From the NCBI GenBank assembly GCA_009746045.1, contig RPFO01000359.1, positions 1,765,991 through 1,829,990 of the forward strand: a DNA stretch of 64,000 nucleotides, read 5' to 3'. The DNA is from Mesostigma viride (lineage: Eukaryota > Streptophyta > Mesostigmatophyceae > Mesostigmatales > Mesostigmataceae). Numbering within the stretch: the first letter of the stretch is position 1; each line of letters opens with the position of its first letter. The position numbers and the translations under genes were made by a program. This document shows, in pieces, positions 52,130 through 62,400 of the stretch. The notes under the pieces are model-generated. The model made no database searches. It saw only the letters and a list, made by a program, of their open reading frames with translations, and was not told where the DNA came from.

Positions 52130-53836
52130 TTAACCCCTAAATGGGCAGAAATACTGCCGATGCATCGGCTGTAACTTCACAATTTTGCAAACCAGATGCC
52201 ATCCAACCCACCCATATCCAATGGCTGTCCTTGGGGGCCAAGCATGTCCATGAGTTGCCCTTCGGGTTGGTATATCACAACCTTACATATATGCAGGGTA
52301 GGCCATGTATAACTGCCGTCAAAGTCAGGGGGGTCAAGACGAGCGTTTTCATTTTTGGTAGAATGTGCATTTTGAATTATGTTGTAAGAGCTAGGCACCT
52401 ACCACTTCAGGGATGATAAACAATTAGTAGCTGAACAGTTTGAGCCATTGGGGTCATCATTTGGGTGGGTATACCAGCAGTTACACCCAGTACAGCCCAT
52501 AGGGGTACCGTTGGTAAAAAGCAACCAAGGGGGTAGGAGTGGGCATACTACCTACTAATACCTACTAATATGGCCCCCAACCATGCCGCACAATACATTT
52601 CCCTTCCACAATGATGGGGAAACATAACTGCATCATCACACTGCCCTTACATGGCACCTATGTGCAGGTGCCACCTTGTCCATGCATGTAGGTAACGTGG
52701 TACGGATACCCTACGCAAGGCATGCATTCTAGGAGGCAGCCACCAACAAACTAGTGATTTTAAGCCTATTTCAGCTTGCCCTAGTAAGGATAAACTAGGC
52801 CTAAGCTGCTATAGCTTGCCAGGTGATGGCCAGCACACCTGGTGGCACATGCTGACAATGGGAAGCTTCTACTCACCGGTTACATGCTTGATGATGCCAC
52901 AGAGACCAGCCAACTGCCTCACACTCATGCAATATGTGTGTGGGAAATGTATAACAAACATATATGGAGGTATTCAAACCCATACAGCCTCTAAAACTTA
53001 TCACCATCACCCTGTGGCAGGTCAACTGACTGAGGGAAGCATCTAAGAAGGGTGTTTTAGAAAGGGGCCAGGCCAGGGTCAAGAAAGAGCATAATAATGC
53101 AAAAAGAATGTGCTACACAAGCTAGAACGTATATATAAACGTCAAACATCGATAGGAAAACGATGATTAAGCTTTACCAGGCATGGATGGCGTTACCTTG
53201 GCCCAGGCGGTGGCCGCAAAATGGCGCATTTCGGAACACCAAAGTTGTGCAGCATGGTCGCTGGATTCGGCGATTTCTGGCAACCCTTGCACGTTTACGA
53301 CTACCATGTATCATAAAAAGTACAAAGAAACCAATATATCCTTTAAAATACGCCGGAAAGGTATTGCTGTCAACGTTTCTATCGTCCGGCCTGATCGCAG
53401 TTTTTTTCCAGCAAGAACGCTGCCGACACCTATCAAATGGCATTCCCGCGAACCAAAAATTGGCCTGTATCATCTTTAGGACGTATAAAATCAATTTCCT
53501 GAGTTTGGTCAGAAAATTCGAACGAAAACGTAAATGCCATGCGTGGGCGCAAGCCGCCATGGCCAGGTCGTCGTTTTCCGGAATGCACGTTTTACGTGAA
53601 AAAGTACCCTGACCCCTTGTACTTTGACCGGCCAGAACACCTCTATAACTTTGTCAGAAGTATGCAAACCCTAGTACCATGCTGTGAGGAAAATTATAAA
53701 CTTTCGATCTTCTCAGCTAAACTTTTCCTAATTCTCAATAGTTTTCGCGGCATTTGGTCCCCCGAGAAGGGGCCGACGTGTCGGCTGTAACTCAGTTTTA
53801 GGCGGAAAATCGGCAGCCAGACCATTTAGGGGTTAA
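52130..53836 (-). mobile_element. TTAA-flanked DNA transposon, family II, 1707 bp
   Basis: The ends TTAACCCCTAAATGG and CCATTTAGGGGTTAA are perfect inverted repeats containing the TTAA target. Near each end is a stem-loop in direct orientation followed by TGTAACT: GCCGATGCATCGGC (about 52156-52169) and GCCGACGTGTCGGC (about 53772-53785). The minus strand encodes exon-like segments: CHAWHLRFRSNFLTKLRKLI-type text (53560-53174), PLSKTPFLD...CMGLNTSIYVCYTFPTHILH (53082-52873, with a GGTGAGT donor after it), and ARLDPPDFDGSYTWP (52398-52177). All have homologues in family III. No DDE core was recognised. It is inserted in the LINE-1 linker. Confidence 0.85.
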
Positions 53837-53979
53837 TCACCGGGGCTGGGAGCTGGTCAGGTCCAACGGCGGCATATAGAAGTGGAGTTGCTTGGCGGCG
53901 GTGCTCAGCTCGAGCTCGGTGAACGGCGGGAGCTGGTTGCATGGGGTCGGCCAGGGGTTCCGTCAGGGCTGGATACGTG

Positions 53980-55459
53980 CAGAGTTCCATTATACGGCGT
54001 ATTATACGGTATTATCCGGTATAATACGCGTTATACAAGGTCGAGCGGATAATTTTTATCCGTTTTATACGATTTGCGTATTTTTACGTATAATACGGCG
54101 AATAACACGTATCAGCGCGCGTATAATGGGGTTTTCGCGCTCATCCGAGGTCCGGCAGCCAAATTTTTCGTGCGGGAACCAAGGCGGGAAAGCAAGGGAA
54201 CTTAGAAACCCTACGGAAACCGTCCACTGGTTGACATTTGGCGACCGTGAGACACAAGGATCTTACAAGCAAGCTACACTGTAGCATGGCAACCCTCCAT
54301 GCTGTTTAGGTCTCTGCCCTAGCCTCTCGGGCAGGCATGCACCGAATATTGAAGTCATTATACAGAAAACTGACTGGTACGAGAGCATGGCCGCTTTACA
54401 TTTTAGGCATGATCCTTGGGTCTTGAAAAGCTTATATCCTTGGCCAGGCAGCGTTGGGATGTGCGCGGATGTGTCTCGACCTTCTGCTCGATGCGGCAAC
54501 CTCGTTTCAGCAACCAGGTGGCGACCGTGCATGTGCTAACTGTTGATGGGCGGGAAATGCCCCTACATTTGAACGCGGATAGCTGTTTCACGTTATTCCT
54601 TACATGATTTATAAGCGACGACGGCCAGGAAAGGCTCGCAGCTACGTCCATCAGGTGGGCATGCTGGCTCCGTCAAGAAAGGTAATATGCGGTTTTGATC
54701 TGGTACGTGCTATCCTGTTCACGTGTTCATTGTACTGTATCAAGTTGTTGGGTGGATTGTAAAATAATCGTAGACCTGTAATGGAGGTTTTCTGCTTGTC
54801 TTTTGGTTGCTTTACTGCCTCTACGCATTGTTGGCTTGTGATGGTTGGGGAATACCACGACGACATGCAGATTTTGGACCAGATTGTCTGCTATTAGCTT
54901 ATGCTTCATCGAAAGCAGTGACGTAGTGCTTGGCATTGTTTATAAATATGATAGGCTTGATAACGCGATGTTTTTTCTTGCTAAAAGCATCTCGAAACAA
55001 GTGGTTTTCTGGCCAGATCTAGCCACTATTTCTTGTTTTGCTCGCCAAAGTCAGCCTTCTTCTTGTGTGCTCCTCATGCATACAAGAAACATGGAGATGC
55101 CTAGGACCTGCTTGCATGGAAGCATAGCCATCTTACTTCTTTTGCTTTTTTCATCTTTCCATTTCATTTGGCGTTGTTTTTTAGGCTATAATGCATAGGT
55201 AATCTAGCTCCTCGGGAACCCCGGTTTACACGTCCAGTGTTCCCAAGCACTGCTGAGCAGTGGCAACCCATGTATCATGTGTAATTTAGTGTCAGAAACA
55301 TGTGGACTGCTTGAAATGATATCAAAATGCATGAAACAACCCCAAAAACGATTAAATCCAGTATTTGCGTATAATTTCCGGATAATACCGTATTATACCG
55401 TATTATCCATTATACGGACCCCGCGCGTATAACCGCGTATTGCGTATAATGGAACTCTG
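53980..55459. mobile_element. hAT-type element, 1480 bp
   Basis: The ends CAGAGTTCCATTATACG and CGTATAATGGAACTCTG are inverted repeats, flanked by the 8-bp duplication GATACGTG (53972-53979 and 55460-55467). Subterminal zones are rich in CGTATAATAC/GTATTATACG words (53985-54125 and 55360-55450). The interior has only short frames, the best on the minus strand at 54651-54403 (TVATWLLKRGCRIEQKVE), with no recognisable transposase, so it is non-autonomous. It interrupts LINE-1 between endonuclease and reverse transcriptase. Confidence 0.88.
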
Positions 55460-55467
55460 GATACGTG

Positions 55468-56640
55468 TAGTCCTGCTCAGCGGCGGGCGGCGTAGCCGGC
55501 GCAGGGACGTCCGCAGGCGCTACTGCCAGGCGTGCGGCCGCCAGAGGGCCAAGCGGCGGAGGCGGCGGGGGGGCGCCGAGCAGCCGGGACTGGGAGAAAT
55601 ACCACTGGTCGAGCTGCTGCTGCGGTGAGCCAGAGAGCGGGCGTCCGCGGCGCCGGCTGCGCGCCGCCGGCGGGCCGTTGGGCGTGACGCAGGCGGGTCC
55701 AGGCGTACTTGCCGTGCTGGTCCTTGAGGTGGGCGAAGTACTCGCGGACATGAAGGTCCTCCTGCTCCTTGGTCGCCTGCCGGATGGCCGAGTGGTAATC
55801 GGCTTTGAGGCGGGCGTAGCGGGCGGGGTCGCTGTTGTCGCGCAGGGCTTGCCGGGCCTGGATGACGGCGGGGAGCCGGTGCAGGCTGGTGAAGCGGGGC
55901 GGGCGGCGGGGGGGCAGCAGGGCCCCGGCCGCGGGCAGCTTGTCAGCGAGGTGCCGAAGGGCCGATGCCGGGCCAGCAGCGAACAGCTGGGCGTGGCTGG
56001 CCGGGATGTCCAGCGCGCGTCGACGAACGCCTCTGCCGCGCGCTTGTGGGCAAGTTTTTCTGGGAAGCGTTTTTCAGGGAAGTCCTCCAGAGCGTCGTCA
56101 GATTTCTCAAGCAACTGAAGTGTGCGCAAATCAGGTGGTGCCACGTGCTTACGAAAGGGCGAGGGGAATCGCAGGCGGATGCGGGCGGTGACGATGCGGT
56201 GATCGGAGCGCACCAGGGGGATCACATGCGAGCGAGCAGCTAGTACAGATCCTTGATGACGCTTGCGCATTACAACATAGTCAATGCAGCGTTCAGTGCC
56301 AGTTGGCGAGGTGTGTGTGACCAAAGCATCTGGACTATGTGGAAAGCGGGTGTTGGCAGTGACCAAATCGCATGTCGTAAGCAAATCAGCAAAAAGTTCA
56401 GTGTTGGCATTGGAGACCGTACCGTTGGGGGCGTGCTGACATCCGCCAGTACCCGGTGGTAGCGTGGCGTTGGCGTCCAGCAGCAGAGCGAGGTAGTTGC
56501 GACCAGGGATGCCGTTCGCCAGGTTCTCCAGCGCTGCAAAGAAGTCCTTGCGGTCTTGTTCTGGGTGGCCGGAGTGGGGTGCGTAACCAACGCCCACCGT
56601 CAGGGCGTAGGTCGAGTGGCCCTCCATCGAATGAAAAGTG
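55468..56640 (-). pseudogene. LINE-1 APE endonuclease and linker, frameshifted
   Basis: Sense-order motifs are LTVGVGYAPHSGHPEQDR, FAALENL, LALLLDANATL (the Asp-x-Asn catalytic pair), LLTTCDLVTANTRF, THTSPTGTERCIDYVVMRK (substrate-contact and Asp-containing segment) and LVRSDHRIVTARI (Ser-Asp-His catalytic end). The N-terminal third with the Asn and Glu metal-binding residues is missing, because the ORF1 3' region lies immediately upstream. After a frameshift near 56010 coding continues as QARQALRDNSDPARYARLKA, KADYHSAIRQATKEQEDLHV and YFAHLKDQHGKYAWTRLRH, the usual linker before the reverse transcriptase. Confidence 0.75.
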
Positions 56641-56756
56641 GCCCATCATAGGCACACATGTACATGACTAAAAAGGCTGGTATAGTGCCTGTAGTAGGCG
56701 GGCATGTACTACAAGGCCACGGTCTAACTATTCTACACTACTGCTGCTGTATTCCC

Positions 56757-56888
56757 CTAGGATGGGGCTTCTGGAGTCGCTGGGGCCGCGGTGGTCGAGG
56801 GGGTCGCGTGCCAGGGCTTGTGGCCGACGTAGATGGCCGCCCCCTTCCAGTACACCGGCTGGCCCGCCTTGGTCTGCCGGAGCTGGAG
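56757..56888 (-). pseudogene. LINE-1 ORF1 C-terminal end
   Basis: RQTKAGQPVYWKGAAIYVGH and KPWHATPS-type text to a TAG stop, near-identical to the end of the ORF1 fragment at about 48995-49111. It is truncated at 56888 by the LTR. Confidence 0.75.
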
Positions 56889-57588
56889 TGTAACAACCAA
56901 ATGTTACATCCAAAGTTTTCCTACTGGTGACCTTATTATGAGTTCTTGGGGACAATTATTTGGATAGTTAGGAGGCTTCGACGTATGATTGATATTGGGC
57001 CTGCGGAGATCTGTCGAATTATTGTTCTACCCTCATTGGTCGTGGCCTGATCCACGTGGGGTACTTTGCATGGTTTAGTTCAGCCAGTCATAGATTCTCT
57101 TTAAGACTGTCGTACCTGGTGGATCTGGTTCCAGGTCACGGAGATTCTGTAGTGCTGGCCTTGTGCTGTGTTGTGGATTCTGAGGACAGGATCTTACCTT
57201 GAGTGATCCTCACTTTTGATTGGTTCTTTCGGGTTAGGGTTGAGCCGACTCTGCGTGCACGATGACTTTTATACTGTTTGTGGCGGCCGTGCATGTGTGC
57301 GTGTAAGAAAGCTAAAGCTATGGTGTAATTCAAGGGTTTCCTTGTTTCATCAATCAAACAACCCTCGCTAAAAGTCAACTATAACTTCAACAGATAGTCG
57401 ACTTGGATATAACTTGTCTGTTGTGTCTAACAAGGGTGGGGACTCATTCCCTTAACTGTTGAAGATCCATCTTCATTGCTTCTCTGGACGTGAAGTTATC
57501 TGTCGCGACTCCAACCCAGGTATAAAGATCTTTTCACATCAATGTTGAAACTGAGGCTGTTGCAAACACAACATTTTTAGTCGTTACA
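56889..57588 (+). mobile_element. 5' LTR of an LTR retrotransposon, 700 bp
   Basis: It starts TGTAAC and ends GTTACA, the TG...CA inverted ends of LTRs, and is followed at once by a primer-binding site. It is inserted into LINE-1 ORF1 (the LINE sequence stops at CTGGAG). The partner LTR and the expected 5-bp duplication were not found, so the element either extends past the window or has been rearranged. Confidence 0.72.
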
Positions 57589-57589
57589 T

Positions 57590-57600
57590 TGGTATCGGAG
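57590..57600 (+). promoter_or_regulatory. Primer-binding site (initiator-Met tRNA type)
   Basis: TGGTATCGGAG directly after the LTR differs by one base from TGGTATCAGAG, the usual primer site complementary to the 3' end of initiator methionine tRNA. Confidence 0.75.
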
Positions 57601-58524
57601 GTTTCTACCTCGGTGTTGGTGGTCTTGATAGTATTAGTTCACGGTTAACAATGGAATTCATGCCCGACCCAGAGAGGGTACGTTATGCTGTGTGTTCGGA
57701 CAGTTTTTAGAGTGTGACTCATCCTTATGTGACAGTCTTGCTCTGAGAGCTGCTTTGAGCTCACAAGTCTCTAACGTCTCCCCAGTCCGGCATGCGCGAC
57801 CCATGGAGTGATGAGTAACCCGGAGACACAACCACCGGAATCAAGTAAGAGAGTTGAAGATGCTACCACATATCTTTAGCAGCTCCGCAGCGACTACCGG
57901 TGATGAAAGGGTTTTTTCATCTACTCCCAGACGTCAACTATTTGGATTCGTGCAATATTTCATAGACAGGCGTCCTTACTTACGGGCTGTCGGCTGGCTG
58001 GCCGCATCGTGCTGAAGTCCGACCACCGCCCTGTCTGTCGTGGCTGCTGACGCCGCAGTCTCCGCCTAGCTCCAAACATCTTTATATATTAGCATTACGC
58101 AAGTGTTGCTACGTTTCGAGCAGGGCAATGCGGAGTGTTGGTCCAGTAGCTCAGCAGGTCCGGCTCCAGAATCCTGCTAGGAGCTGTTTTTTTTTCCGGC
58201 CGGCTCTGTTTTCGGCCAGGCTGACATGGCGCTACGGGTTATGGCTGAGCCGACGCACTGTTGCTGCTGACGGCACCTATCCCCCGGCTTCCGGGTTGCG
58301 GCTGCACGCACGACCACCACCGCGACCGCCTGACGACGTCGCTGTCTCAGGTTGTTTTTTCCCGGTGCTGCTTTTCTTTGACGACATTGTTACGGTGTGG
58401 CTCAGGTTACACCTCGTGTCTTTTGAGGGTGGCTCCGGATGAGCGGACAGTAGGGATTCATGGCTGCCTTTCTTTTTTTTGCATGGGCAGCCTACCCTTG
58501 CTGTTTAAGGACTGTGGCACGTTC
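57601..58524 (+). other. Leader of the LTR element, no intact gene
   Basis: The internal sequence begins with an ATG at 57651 (MEFMPDPERVRYAVCSDS, then a stop). A further 104-residue frame at 58128-58442 is Arg/Pro-rich without gag motifs. It is likely a decayed leader and gag start, cut by the TTAA element at 58525. Confidence 0.4.
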
Positions 58525-59875
58525 TTAACCCATAGTCCGCTGACCCATTTTTGGCACTTTCATACCCCTGAAAATGAAAAAAATCATAACTCACAGGCCA
58601 CAACTCCAAATACCCCCAACCAAGATTCTAGGAGTATCTACACTTCAAGGGCTTTCAGAATATGCAATAATACCTTGGCTTTATCAAAGCATTTGGATGA
58701 TAGCTCCAGTCAAAGTTGGCCAAAAGACGATCTTTTTTCCCCAAGGAAAAGTCTACCCCACCCTAACTTCCCAGGGAGGGCAGGGAATCTCAATAACAAC
58801 ATTGGACAACTTAGTTGGATAGTCCAATGGTGGTTTCCTTGGGTCAGACCACCCGGATAACCCATTACCCCTATACAACGTGCTCATACATGTGTGTGGG
58901 TTACGCGCGTGTAAACAGCTATCTATGACATGCAACACAATAATGCATTATAACAAGCTATCAAAGGCTGCCAAAAGTGCTGGAATACAAACACGTTGCC
59001 TACCTGCACTGACGGAGTGGTATACTCCAAAGAAATGCCAAAAACTGGGCACTTTCAGGGCTAATACCACTCTTTACAACAGGCATGGAACTTGCTGAAA
59101 TATGCATGGATACAATCGTCATTTATAATGCATGGGATACGTATTCCGCTGCAAACAACACGCAAATACGTTGTCGTACCTGGCTCGTTCATGCCCTACC
59201 CGGATTCCGCTGGCCGGGACCCTCATATCTCACACATACTGATGCTCTACATGCAAAGGCCGCCATAGCCGCATACTTCATGATCCGCCATGACTACCAG
59301 GTCGATGTTCCGTGCAAAGATGGCTACTAAACTAGTCCGCATTCTCAGCAAACGCTGCAGCCGACGTCCCATACCCAAACTGGATGCCCGGGCTGGCGCA
59401 GATTTGCCCGGCCATAGGGAGGAAATCGACCTATGATAAGCTATGACTCATCTGGAACTGACGACCAGGAAAGTTATATTTTCCTACCTGTATTTTCCCA
59501 ACCCTATAAATCTGGCCGTGCCTGACCTACGAAAATCATGCATCGTCATTCTGAGCAACATTCTGAACCGTTTCAAGCCGTGAGACGCAAACATTTCGTA
59601 ACAGCGGCACGTTGGCAGCCATATCTCATTACGCGCGCGCGCGAGCGAAAATTTCCCGCCAAAGTCACGTGATACCTGCTCAATGCACGTTGTAATTACC
59701 AGGCTATGGCGAATATTACCCCCAAACCTATGCACCACCCTCGTCCCTAAGTGTCCCCGGACCCACCGGACCACTGACATCCGTCACAAGTGGCGCGGCG
59801 CTCTCGGCGCGGCGCGAAATTCGACCGTTAGTCAAACCCCCCGACAGGTCGGGGGGTTAACGGACTAAGGGTTAA
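58525..59875 (+). mobile_element. TTAA-flanked DNA transposon, family I copy 2
   Basis: 1351 bp, opposite in orientation to 4287-5636 and very similar. The ends are TTAACCCATAGTCCG and CGGACTAAGGGTTAA (one mismatch). The 81-residue frame (59085-59330: YNAWDTYSAANNT ... CRTWLVHALPGFRWPGPSYL ... QVDVPCKDG) is intact. A neighbouring frame (58574-58822: LGVSTLQGLSEYAIIPWLYQ) is also open in both copies. The right TTAA (59872-59875) is also the left TTAA of the next element. Confidence 0.87.
59835..59858. other. Subterminal stem-loop with compensatory changes
   Basis: AACCCCCCGAC and GTCGGGGGGTT pair. Relative to 4303-4328 both arms changed together. Confidence 0.8.
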
Positions 59876-61597
59876 CACGTCGTACGTAACCCTACCTATT
59901 TTTAGGACTGAGTTGAACTCAGTCCTAATTTTAGGACTGAGTTTTTGGGTTTCGTAGAAAATTCGCCCCGGTCAGAGTGTTGGACAATAAAATTCTCTCA
60001 AAATTTATTCAAATACTACGTGAAAAGACCTTTCTTGGACATATTTTTGGGATTTTTTTTGATTTTGTTTGGGCGGCTAAATGTACGGTCAAAGTACAGG
60101 TGGTAAGGGTACTTTTTCACGCGAAACGTGAGTTCCGGAAATGCACGACCTAGCCATGGCGGCTTGCGCCCATGCATGCAGTTTACGTTTGCGGACGATT
60201 GAGCTGGTCAAACTCAGGAAGTAGATTTCTTATGTCTTAAAGATGACACAGGCAAAATTTTAGCCCGCGGAGATGCGATTTACCAGGTGTCGGCACTGCT
60301 CTTGGTGGAAAAAACTGCGATCAGGCAGGCTGACGGAATTGATGACTAAAACTGCTTTCCGGCGCAGGTCGAAGGGTTTATATGCTTCTTTCTACTAATT
60401 ATCATGCATTTTCGTAGAATAAAGTCAGTGGCAGTAAAGATTTGATGATTTCAAGCACTCTGTCACGTCATGCTTTGTGTGCCGGCAAGTGTCACTTTTG
60501 CGGGCACCGCCTGGGCCAAGGTAACGCCATCCGTGAACGGTAAAGCTGAAATATCGTTGCCTCATCGTTTTTTGATGTTCTTGAATGAGTTTAAGCTTGC
60601 GAGGCGTTGTCAGTTTCGAGTCTTGATGCGCTTTCTTGACCGTTGCCTGCCCCTCTCTAAAACCCCCTTTTTTGATGATGTTACCAGGCATTTGCCTTAC
60701 CCTAGTGTAATTGTGCAGGTTTTTAGGCGCTTAATGGGTTTAAATACCTTCATAGATGTTAGTTCTTCTTTTGCTACGTTCATACTGCATGATTGTGTGG
60801 CCATGGGCTGCATCAAGCATGCTTTCGAGCTTACACTTGTGAGTGAAAAGTCTTGGTGATAAACCACTGTCATAATGTGCCAGCAAGTATGTTGGCCATG
60901 TCATGGCAAAGCAAAACAGCTTTAGCCATGTCTATTCTTGTTAGAAACAATTGAAATATGCTTAACCTACCCATCATATTGGTGGTTAAGACTTATAATA
61001 CAACCCTTTGTAGGTAGGTATCCATACCCATTCCCTACGTGCGTGCATAGGCTCTCACACATACTAAGGTATCATATAACTGCAATATGATGATGCAAGC
61101 ATGTTGTCCTATTATGCTAGAAGGGAAATGAGTTGATTGGCATGGTTGGTTGCCACGGTGGTGTGTAGTATGACCGCACTTACATGCTAGCATTTTGCTA
61201 GCAAGGCCCAGTCCTATTATAGGACTGGCAGTATTTTGTGTGTTTCAGGCAGTGCCTGTGGCCAAATTGAGTCCAGTTTTTTTCTACAGGTCAAGAACTA
61301 TATTTTTTACATGCCTATATTTTTTCAACATGCATATGGAATTTATTCAATTTTTCCCAATCGTGCTTCCACACAAAAATGCAAAATCGCGAGTAAGGGT
61401 CCACACCCCAGTAAAATTATACATGATTTGGTCAATGTATGATTTTTTATGCATATGCCCAAGCATTAGCATGATATTGAGTGCTATTATGCATATCAAA
61501 CATATGGGGTACCCCCCTACCCTTACCGCTACATGATCTCAAAGTTGGCATACTCAGTCCTATTTTTAGGACTGAGTTTGCACGTACGACGTGTTAA
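59872..61597 (+). mobile_element. TTAA-flanked DNA transposon, family III, 1726 bp
   Basis: The ends TTAACACGTCGTACGT and ACGTACGACGTGTTAA are perfect inverted repeats. Each end has a strong stem-loop of the AGGACTGAGT/ACTCAGTCCT word (59905-59945 and 61555-61577). The interior is colinear with family II in reverse orientation, although the termini differ: about 60061-60425 matches 53630-53300. A 129-residue frame (60470-60859: CLPLSKTPFFDDVTRHLPYP ... RRLMGLNTFIDVSSSFATFI) matches the family II frame and is also followed by a GTGAGT donor. No catalytic core was recognised. Confidence 0.85.
60470..60859 (+). CDS. Unknown conserved protein exon of TTAA element III
   Basis: A 129-codon frame starting MLCVPASVTFAGTAWAKVTP. 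The half from PLSKTPFFD onward aligns by eye with the minus frame 53082-52873 of family II (shared PLSKTPF.D, FR..MGLNT.I, ILH.C.A.G). The frame continues a few codons past a GTGAGT that could be a splice donor, so it may be an internal exon of a spliced transposase or accessory protein. The family is not recognised. Confidence 0.4.
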   Translation: MLCVPASVTFAGTAWAKVTPSVNGKAEISLPHRFLMFLNEFKLARRCQFRVLMRFLDRCLPLSKTPFFDDVTRHLPYPSVIVQVFRRLMGLNTFIDVSSSFATFILHDCVAMGCIKHAFELTLVSEKSW

Positions 61598-61840
61598 TTC
61601 ACGCGTCGCCAAACATTTGTTTCAGTTGTGGGGGAAACTCTTCCTTTTCTTGTTGAGCATCATGACAGTGGAGGCGTTCTAGGTTGAGCTTTGGTTCCTC
61701 CCACGTGGATGGTGGTTTGGTTTTGGTGGGGAGGAGAACAACGGCATCTGAGTTGTTCCCACTATCAACATGGTACTATGGATAGGGCGAGCTCCCTAGG
61801 AGTTGTCCAGCTAGAGTGGTCCAGATTGGTGGCAGCTACG
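61598..61840 (-). pseudogene. Weak minus-strand coding fragment
   Basis: The minus reading contains VVLLPTKTKPPSTWEEPKLN and QEKEEFPPQLKQMFGD before a stop near 61600. Composition is protein-like, but no family is recognised and no start or splice context is evident. Confidence 0.25.
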
Positions 61841-61844
61841 TCTG

Positions 61845-62400
61845 GTTACCCTGAGCAATTTTTTGCGGGGGAGTGGACATCCTGGCTGTCTGCAATGTAA
61901 TTTCCAGACGGCATCACACATGCCAGGGCAGAACAACAGCAGGTACGGGGTCATTCCACTATCATACTTGGACAGCTGTGTCTAGTTACCCTGAGAAAAT
62001 TTCTGCGGGGGAGTGGATATCCCAGGTCTGCCAAAGGGGTTGCCAGATGCTATCATGGAGGCACATGGCATGGTAGATGCCACCACATCAGGGGACATCG
62101 GGATACCTGCAGTGGGTTGTCCCCAAAAGGGTATCACATGAGTTGGATATCCCAGGTCTGCCAAAGGGTTGCCAGATGCTATCATGGAGGCATATGGCAT
62201 GGTAGATGCCACCACATCAGGGGACATCGGGATACCTGCAGTAGGTTGTCCCCCGGAGGGTATCACACGGGCACCCATGAGTTGCCAGGGGTCTCTTGCA
62301 TGGGTTGCCCACTTGCCAGACGGTGTCCTTTGACACATGTTCCCAGAGGGGGTGGACCACTTGCTTGACAACGTCCCCTTACAAGTGGGGTGTGGGTCAC
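61845..62400 (-). repeat. Tandem repeats of about 128-139 bp
   Basis: GGTTGCCAGATGCTATCATG...GGGATACCTGCAGT is repeated at about 62038 and 62166. GTTACCCTGAG...GCGGGGGAGTGGA is repeated at about 61847 and 61985. On the minus strand the unit is open and encodes GQPTAGIPMSPDVVASTMP twice (frame 62371-61982), suggesting an internally repetitive protein; the plus strand is also partly open. Confidence 0.6.

Larger units (their letters stand above)
50404..56888 (-). mobile_element. LINE-1 long copy, interrupted by hAT and TTAA elements
   Basis: A non-LTR retrotransposon on the minus strand. In gene sense: the end of ORF1 (56888-56757), APE-type endonuclease (56627 onward), a linker, reverse transcriptase (52054-51079), C-terminal region (51079-50760) and a 3' end with half of the 3' stem-loop (50404-50420). 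The 5' part is cut off by the LTR at 56889. Nested insertions are a hAT element (53980-55459, with duplicated site) and a TTAA element (52130-53836). Removing both restores a continuous LINE. Several frameshifts make it inactive. Confidence 0.82.

Noticed and set aside
59905-59945. AGGACTGAGTT hairpins as possible transcription terminators
   Set aside because: They occur at both ends of a TTAA transposon and are better explained as its subterminal stem-loops.
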